Shown in pieces: positions 58,555-64,000 of a stretch of 64,000 nucleotides of DNA. The stretch comes from Geosiphon pyriformis. Lineage: Eukaryota > Glomeromycota > Glomeromycetes > Archaeosporales > Geosiphonaceae. A program made the translations under genes and the position numbers. Positions within the stretch are counted from its first letter, which is position 1. Each line of letters opens with the position of its first letter. The notes under the pieces are model-generated. The model did no database searches, was not told where the DNA came from, and saw only the letters and a program-made list of their open reading frames with translations. Location of the stretch: the NCBI GenBank assembly GCA_016748015.1, contig JAAOMT010000772.1, positions 189,541 through 253,540 on the forward strand. Reading direction: 5' to 3'.

Positions 58555-59527
58555 TGTTACCAGAAGTTTTTGGTCTCTTTTCTTGAATGTTGTAACTGTC
58601 TGTTGGTTGCAAATTCACGTTTTCTAGAAGTAGTTGAACCTCCAATAACTGAATTTATCTTCAAATTATCTCCTATAATTTGAACTGCTGGGCTTATAAG
58701 TGGAATGACCAATTCCGTGCCAGTTGCTTTGTGTAGTTACATTGCAGTAAATGTCAACTCTTTCCCAAGAATTGCTTGTCTGAAAGCTCATTAAAAATGT
58801 GTAGTTACTTTGCTGTGAAAGTCAACTCTTCTACAGAAATCTCGTCTGTAGGCTACTCTAATGATTATAATAAAAAAAAAAATAAAAAAAATAAAAAAAA
58901 TGTAAAAGAAATAAAATTTTGTCAAGAGAAACGTTTTCTATCCAGGCCTGGAGTCACTAACAGTTTACTGAAATTGGTAGCTAATCAATTTCGAAATGTT
59001 AGTTGGGTTTTGGGAATTTTCCAAGTGCAATAATTAAAGAATTTGATTTTTCAAATTATTTGATATTTATTTTCTTCTGTGTGTATAGGAATGGTTCTAA
59101 GTAATAAATCTAAAGTAAGATACATTTTCTTGAAGAAAAAAGCTCTTCTTTTATACAACTTGTTATAGTACTAGTCTATGAACTTGCACTTTTTCTCTTT
59201 GCTCAAATTTTGGTGAACTAAAGATACATTTTAATGAACTACAAGTTATTTCACTGAACTATTGATTAATTTGGGTGAACTATTCATAATTTCAGCAAAT
59301 TTCTATAAATTTCGGCGAATTTTAGAATGTTACAAAGTTCAGAGTATTGTGTAATTTGATTATCCTACTTTCTGTTATATTAATTAGATTATTTTAATTG
59401 AATCATAATATGTGATAATTGATTAAATAATAAATAATAATTTGAAATGATATTAATATACTAATTAATTATAGGAATTATAAGGGTAATTTCGTGCTAA
59501 TTAATAGCTAAAATTCTACTGATAACA
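58555..59527 (-). repeat. 5' LTR of the Gypsy element (family A)
   Basis: 973 bp, begins TGTTACCAGAAG and ends GATAACA. It is collinear with the left LTR, apart from a 20-bp extra segment near 59300 (ATTTC repeated) and about 40 substitutions, nearly all transitions. It should hold the element promoter. Confidence 0.93.
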
Positions 59528-60680
59528 GCATCATCACATTGCTAATGTCATTTGTTGCAAGAATTTGGATGTTAATTGGGTTAAAGTTAAGAGTCACTCT
59601 GGTGTCTTGGGCAATAAGCATGCTGACACTTTTGCTGAAGCTGCTGCGTTTTCTAATATGCATCTTTCTCACATGATCGATGAACATTTTCTCAGAACTG
59701 GTAGTACTGCAGTGTCTGGTAATTCTAGACATTTTGTTCATGGTGTTTTTTGATCTGTTTATTGTATGTACTAGAAAGTTGGTTCTGGTTCTCAGGTCTT
59801 GGTGGATAGTCTGTGTGCTGATGTTAATTGGTCCAAATTTTTTTTAGTGTGGCATTCAGACTTTTATTTGGCTGCTGGTTTCACTAATACTCAAACTGCT
59901 GGCTTTCAGACATATTTTATGAAGGCACTGTATTATCATCTTTTGGTTGCTGTGTGTAAGCATCTTTATAATAAGAGTTACTTCAATGTGATATGTCTAT
60001 TCTGTAGCAATGTTGAGGTCTTGGACTATGTGTTTTTTTGCCCATATGATGCTGCTGGTTGTGTTTGGTTGGTAGAAATTTATGCATCTACTTGGAAGAC
60101 ACACTCAGATTTATCTCACTCTTCTTTATGTGTTTTGAGATTGCTTTAGACTTGCATCTCCAATGTTGTTGTTGGTGCAGCTCTGTGTAAGAGCTTTGTT
60201 TTCAAGGAATGGTATCATGAATCTGTTGCTGTTTTTAAAGACCCTAAAGTTGTGGCTTAAAATATTGTGGCCTTTGTGTGCGAGTTTTGTTTTGTGTTTC
60301 ATAATAATGTCTGGCTAGTATGTGCTAAGCACCAGGCTATTATGGAGAAAAATGACATGATCTTACATAATGGTTCTGTTTCTGTTTCAATCTCTGGTCT
60401 TCTTTTGGTGCTTTCAGCTAGTGTGGTTAGATTGTTGAATATTGCAGATACATTTAGTGTTAATTTTGGGTATTGTAAGTCTTGTTTATTCTTTTCAGGT
60501 ATAGGTGACATGATTTCAGTACATATAAGTGCCTAGTATTGTCTTGACTAGCCTGAATGGCTGGTTACATATAAAAAATACATGATTCACACCTAGTTTA
60601 GATTAATTGTTTGATGTATTATACTAGGCAATATTTGGATTTTATTCGTTAAACTGAATAAAAAAAAAATAAGATTGTGT
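59528..60680 (+). mobile_element. LINE copy 3, right part (RNase H end and 3' tail)
   Basis: Resumes the LINE after the Gypsy insertion. DVNWVKVKSHSGVLGNKHAD at about 59565 is the C-terminal RNase H core (KVKSHSG with its His, and HAD with its Asp). It is followed by about 300 codons of the LINE C-terminal region, including a Cys/His-bearing HLYNKSYFNVICLFC segment near 59965. The coding part ends with GDMISVHISA at 60535. The 3' UTR ends near 60660 in TAGGCAATATTTGGATTTTA and a poly-A-like AATAAAAAAAAAA tail. Confidence 0.8.
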
Positions 60681-61953
60681 TATTAACTGGAAAAAAAAAT
60701 CAAAGTAAACAGTATTATTCATAGAAATTAGAAATTATAATAAGTAAATAAAATAGCCAATCAAAAATAGACATAGTAAAAAGAAAAATTTCAGAATTTT
60801 TTTCAAAAAATTTTGTATAACACAAATTATGTATATATAATAAGAGTATTAAAAGCAGAAAAAAGATTTAAGACAATTCAATTCAGAATAATAATACTTT
60901 TTTCTTCAAAAATATAGTTTTCTATAATTTAAAGTGAAATTATATTTATATCAATAAAACATCTATTATTATTTGAATTTATGTTATTATTACTTAATTA
61001 AAAAAATATTAATTTATTTCATACTATCAATACTTTATGTTAATAGAATTCAATATTTAACTATATTAAACCAATAGCTCTTAATTACAGTTATTAATAA
61101 GATACTAATTTTTTATTTTTTTTCATATTTTTATTTTATTTTATTTTATTTTGTTTCTTTGTTGTTTATTAATTAATTAAAAAAATTAAGCACTAAATAA
61201 TTAACATCAAGAATAACTTAGTAAAAGACCTAAAAACAAGAATAAAAAACTTAAAAATAGCTTATTAGAAGAGCACAATTGTTAAAATAAATCAGCCATC
61301 ATGATAAAAAAAATTCATGGAAGAAACTATTAATTGAATTTCTGTTTATTATACAAAGAACTCAACAAAAATTTTCAGACTTTAAAACCTTCAGAAATTA
61401 CTAATATTTTTAGCTATTAAGCACCAAATTACAGATTTGTTATTTGTTCTAACATTTTCAAATAATTATTTGTAATATTTGGTGCTTTTTGTAAGTTATA
61501 ATTTAACAAAAAACTAATACTAACATCAATTATCCAAAAAAGTAGCAGAACTAGAAGTAACAGGAACAAATTATTTAGAATTTACCAAATTTTAATTTCA
61601 ATATTATCAAACTTATTTTGGACTGACAATTAATTATTGGCCAACAGAATCAACTTTCAACTTCTATATTAATAAAAAAAATTAAATCCTACTTAAGAAA
61701 CCAAAAAGATTCAAAAACCATCTTTAAAAATTTCTATAGTGAATTACTCTAAAACACTATGCTTTTACAAAATTATTTATTTGCTTTACTAATTACAAAA
61801 ATAAATTAAAAAATTGAAAATTACATTCAAAAGAGATTTTTTATTATCTTTGCAGATAAAAAAAAATTACAAACTTTAGTAAGAATACCAAAAAAAATAC
61901 AACTGCCTATTTAAAAGAAACCAAGAGTTATTTTATCTATTTATCTATCATGT
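60681..61953. other. AT-rich spacer with a long imperfect palindrome
   Basis: No reading frame. It lies between the LINE 3' tail and the family-B LTR. An imperfect inverted repeat occupies 61419-61487. Sequence at about 61530-61800 may be eroded plus-strand gag (VAELEVTGTNYLEFY) of yet another LTR element, but stops are dense. Confidence 0.45.
61419..61487. repeat. imperfect inverted repeat ending in AGCACCAAAT/ATTTGGTGCT
   Basis: Arms AAGCACCAAATTACAGAT (61419-61436) and ATTTGTAATATTTGGTGCTT (61468-61487) pair with a two-base bulge and one mismatch around an AT-rich loop. The terminal word matches the PBS border of the Gypsy element (GCACCAAATGTTAC at 58547). Confidence 0.6.
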
Positions 61954-62856
61954 TGTTACAGGTAATTATTTGGGGTCTCAAAGCAAATAACAAACCTGTA
62001 ACTTGGTGTTTAATTGATAATATTAGTAATGTCTAAAAGTGTTTCAATCTGAAGATTTTAATTGGAGTTCTTTGTATAATGAACAGAGATTTCTATGTTA
62101 TTTTATCCATAGCTTCTCGGAATCACAATTCCATCAATTTTTTTCTCAGTATAGTGGTCAGCAATTCTCTGATAAGCAATCTGTAATTTTTACACATTTT
62201 ACCTACTTACAGAGGTCTTTTACCAAACAATTTTTGACATCAATACTTAGTACTTAATCTTTAATTAATTAGTATACACAACAAAAATAAAGAAAAAAAT
62301 AAAAGAGATAAAGAAAAATAAAGACAATAAGCCAAGACAATGTAAGTTAGTATTTCATCAATAGCTGTGATCAAAAACTATTGTTTCTGTGTGTTTTAAG
62401 TATTAATTACTATCAACATTTAGAGTTGATAATGAACAACTAGATTTAAGATGCTAAATAAATATATTTATTGATATTTTGGAATGATATAGTTTCTAAC
62501 TAGGGAATAATAATTAATGAATTTCTGTCTAAGAATCCTGTCTTTTCTGCTTCTAATGCTACTGCTATATATATGTATTTTTTAGTTTTACAGGATTGCT
62601 TTGGATTATTTGTTCTTGCTAGCTATTACTTTGTTTTCTTACATTATAATTAATTATCTTATATTATAACATGTTATCTGATATTATTATGTATTATTCT
62701 GTGTTATCTAGCATTATAACACGTTATTTCACATTATAATATGTTATTTTATATTATAATGCATTATTCAACATTATTGTGCACTATTTTGTGTCTCTTC
62801 ATGTTTCATCATGTTTTTTTTTTTTTCTTTGATAGGCTTTCTTTTTTCAAGTAATA
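61954..62856 (-). repeat. 3' LTR (family B) of a second LTR element
   Basis: Begins TGTTACAGGTAATTATTTGG and runs to about GTAATA (ancestral GTAACA) at 62851-62856, roughly 903 bp. Long stretches match the solo LTR at 39060-39917, for example AACTTGGTGTTTAATTGAT and the A-rich AAATAAAGACAATAAGCCAAG part near 62320. A purine-rich PPT lies just inside at 62857-62873 on the minus strand. The right end is inferred from the PPT and the terminal pattern. Confidence 0.75.
62641..62790. repeat. degenerate 20-bp tandem repeat in the family-B LTR
   Basis: About six to seven units of roughly 20 bp with the form ATATTATAATATGTTAT. They occupy the same place, after TGCTATATATAT, as the unrelated GGAATCCTG repeat of the solo LTR. 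Confidence 0.8.
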
Positions 62857-64000
62857 TTATTTCCTTTTTTTTTAATATTGAGCTTTTGCGAAGTTGGTTA
62901 TGTTTGTTAATAGAACTTTATTTGTGTAATGTTTAATAGTTATGTTAACTATGGCTTTTTGTAGATCTTTGAACTGTTGATTGGTCATTTATTCTATGTT
63001 GTTAACTGTTATCTTTTTCAAAGATCTATCCAATAGTACATTTAGACAATATTGAAAAGTGATATATAATTGACATGTTGCTTTGTAGTGTAGTGTCAGA
63101 TTGCTTCTTCTTACGAATTTTTCTACTTGTTGCATTGCTTCTTTGTTAAAAGTTTTCTGGTTGTAGTCTCTGTATGGGTTTTCTAAGTCTAGTTGTTCCC
63201 CAATTTTGTAAAACCAATATGTTAATGGGAGTTTTTCTTTCCACTCCTGGGCATTGTCTAGTGTCCACTCTTTTGTTTTGGGAAGTTTGGTTCTATAAGC
63301 TAAAGATTCTTTAATTTTTTCTAGCTCAAGGGCCAAGTATATTGTATATAATTGTTTTTGTCTTCTATCTAATTTTTCCATTCTTTTTTCTTCCTCTCCT
63401 TCTTTTTCTCTATGTTTCATCCAAAAAGTATATTTAATTCTTTTTTGTAAAATTTTCTTCTCAGGTGGAGTGTAGGGATGGGAACAGTTAGTTCTAGTTG
63501 AACTCTCACCCATCCCTCTCTTCCTCTTATTTCTATATCTTATCTCTTTTTTATTGATTATAATTTCTATTTAAGATATAGATTTTTGAATTTTGTTAAA
63601 TAATTGTTTAGATAATTTTAAAATTTTGTCTAAAAGATCCATGTTTGAAATTTCTATTGTTTCTTTCTTTGTGGTTTTAAAGCTTATATGCACATAATAT
63701 CTAGATTTTGGCATATGTGTAGCTATGTTTTGATGATTATAATTGGTTCTATATCTCATGGTATATTTTCTGGTCTGATTAATAAAATTTGTGCTCCTAG
63801 TTGTGGTTTCACTAATGTTGATCTTTTTGTTTGATAAATTTTTAAACAATTTCCATGTGCTGTTTTTTTCAGAATTCTGTTTTCTAATTGTAACTTGTAA
63901 GATCTATTTCCTAAAATTTCGTGTATATGAAATGGTTCATCCCATTTTGGATCAAACTTTCTATTTTACTGTTTTTTCACTTTGGTATAATATAACAGTA
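62857..64000 (-). mobile_element. second LTR retrotransposon, 3' internal part (continues beyond window)
   Basis: Minus-strand element adjoining the family-B LTR. The integrase C-terminus runs from 64000 to a TAG at 63723 and keeps KFDPKWDEPFHIHEILGNRS and YKLQLENRIL, closely matching the first Gypsy element. The Trp after KVKKQ has become TAA, as the same site is TGA in the other copy. An extra 3' ORF follows at 63642-62989. The rest of pol and gag lie outside the window. Confidence 0.8.
62989..63642 (-). pseudogene. extra 3' ORF of the second LTR element
   Basis: The frame starts at ATG 63642 (MDLLDKILKLSKQLFNKIQK), has one stop near 63573, and then is open to 62989 with a highly charged middle (MEKLDRRQKQLYTIYLALEL) and a C-terminal WFYKIGEQLDLENPY block. 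Position and C-terminal pattern match the ORF at 50784-51302 in the first element. I see no signal peptide or transmembrane helix. Function unknown. Confidence 0.55.

Larger units (their letters stand above)
49675..59527 (-). mobile_element. Ty3/Gypsy LTR retrotransposon with dUTPase, inserted in a LINE
   Basis: A 9.85-kb element on the minus strand, bounded by near-identical LTRs of 953 and 973 bp with TGTTAC/GTAACA termini (left end mutated to TATTAC). The internal order, right to left, is PBS, gag, CCHC knuckle, aspartic protease, Cys-rich region, dUTPase, RT, RNase H, integrase, an extra 3' ORF and PPT. The RT-RNase H-integrase order makes it Ty3/Gypsy-like. Integrase has no visible chromodomain. 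Stops, a poly-A frameshift and active-site changes make this copy defective. The LTRs differ at about 40 positions by eye, nearly all transitions. It lies in the RNase H of LINE copy 3 and is therefore younger than that LINE. Confidence 0.92.

Noticed and set aside
49675-59527. Segmental duplication as explanation of the 950-bp repeats
   Set aside because: TGTTAC/GTAACA termini, PBS, PPT, a 4-bp target duplication and gag-pol between them identify LTRs.
43985-60680. Recoded TGA as Trp or selenocysteine in transposon ORFs
   Set aside because: TAA and TAG occur as well, stops coincide with frameshifts and active-site loss, and intact host genes use TGG for Trp and normal stops.
1-64000. tRNA or rRNA genes
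   Set aside because: I scanned for the GGTTCGAATCC-type B box and cloverleaf arms and for conserved rRNA blocks and found nothing convincing. A dedicated tRNA search could still find one.

Overview
The window looks like a nuclear genome segment from an arbuscular mycorrhizal fungus, most likely Rhizophagus or a close relative in Glomeromycotina. The reasons are very AT-rich DNA, intron-containing fungal genes with GTAAGT-type donors, an F-box/LRR gene of the kind greatly expanded in these fungi, and several decayed LINE and Ty3/Gypsy elements whose coding sequences resemble families I know to be abundant in Rhizophagus genomes. No search was run, so the genus is an inference.

Layout. 1-6.8 kb is a graveyard: a decayed Gypsy fragment abuts a decayed LINE, both minus strand. 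7.6-29.9 kb is a gene island with CpG, intact splice sites and open reading frames: uncertain exon remnants (7.6-9.0 kb), an eight-exon Kelch/coiled-coil Tea1-like gene (+, 1740 aa), a promethin-like membrane protein (-), an 83-codon orphan ORF (-), an F-box/LRR protein (-), a probable multi-exon Brl1/Brr6-like gene or remnant (-), and an eight-exon Nrd1/Seb1-like CID-RRM protein (-, 1074 aa). I derived the exon joins from reading frame and splice sites; exon edges may be off by one or two bases.

30-64 kb is transposon-dominated. It holds a Gypsy RNase H relic, an ORF1-only LINE-like element with an intact 3' tail (+), a LINE (-) carrying a solo LTR with a perfect 4-bp target duplication, and a truncated flavin monooxygenase gene ending exactly at a 19-bp Tn5/Nextera mosaic end, which is almost certainly an assembly or library artefact. 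Next come a LINE 5' fragment and a long LINE (+) split in its RNase H region by a 9.85-kb Ty3/Gypsy element (-). At the right edge is the 3' end of another LTR element (-).

The inserted Gypsy element has the order gag, zinc knuckle, protease, Cys-rich region, dUTPase, RT, RNase H, integrase, extra 3' ORF. Its dUTPase motifs are complete although protease and RT active sites are mutated. Nearly all lesions in the elements are G:C to A:T transitions (TGG to TGA/TAG, CAA to TAA, Asp to Asn, Cys/His to Tyr), the pattern expected of 5-methylcytosine deamination or a RIP-like process. The host genes do not show it.
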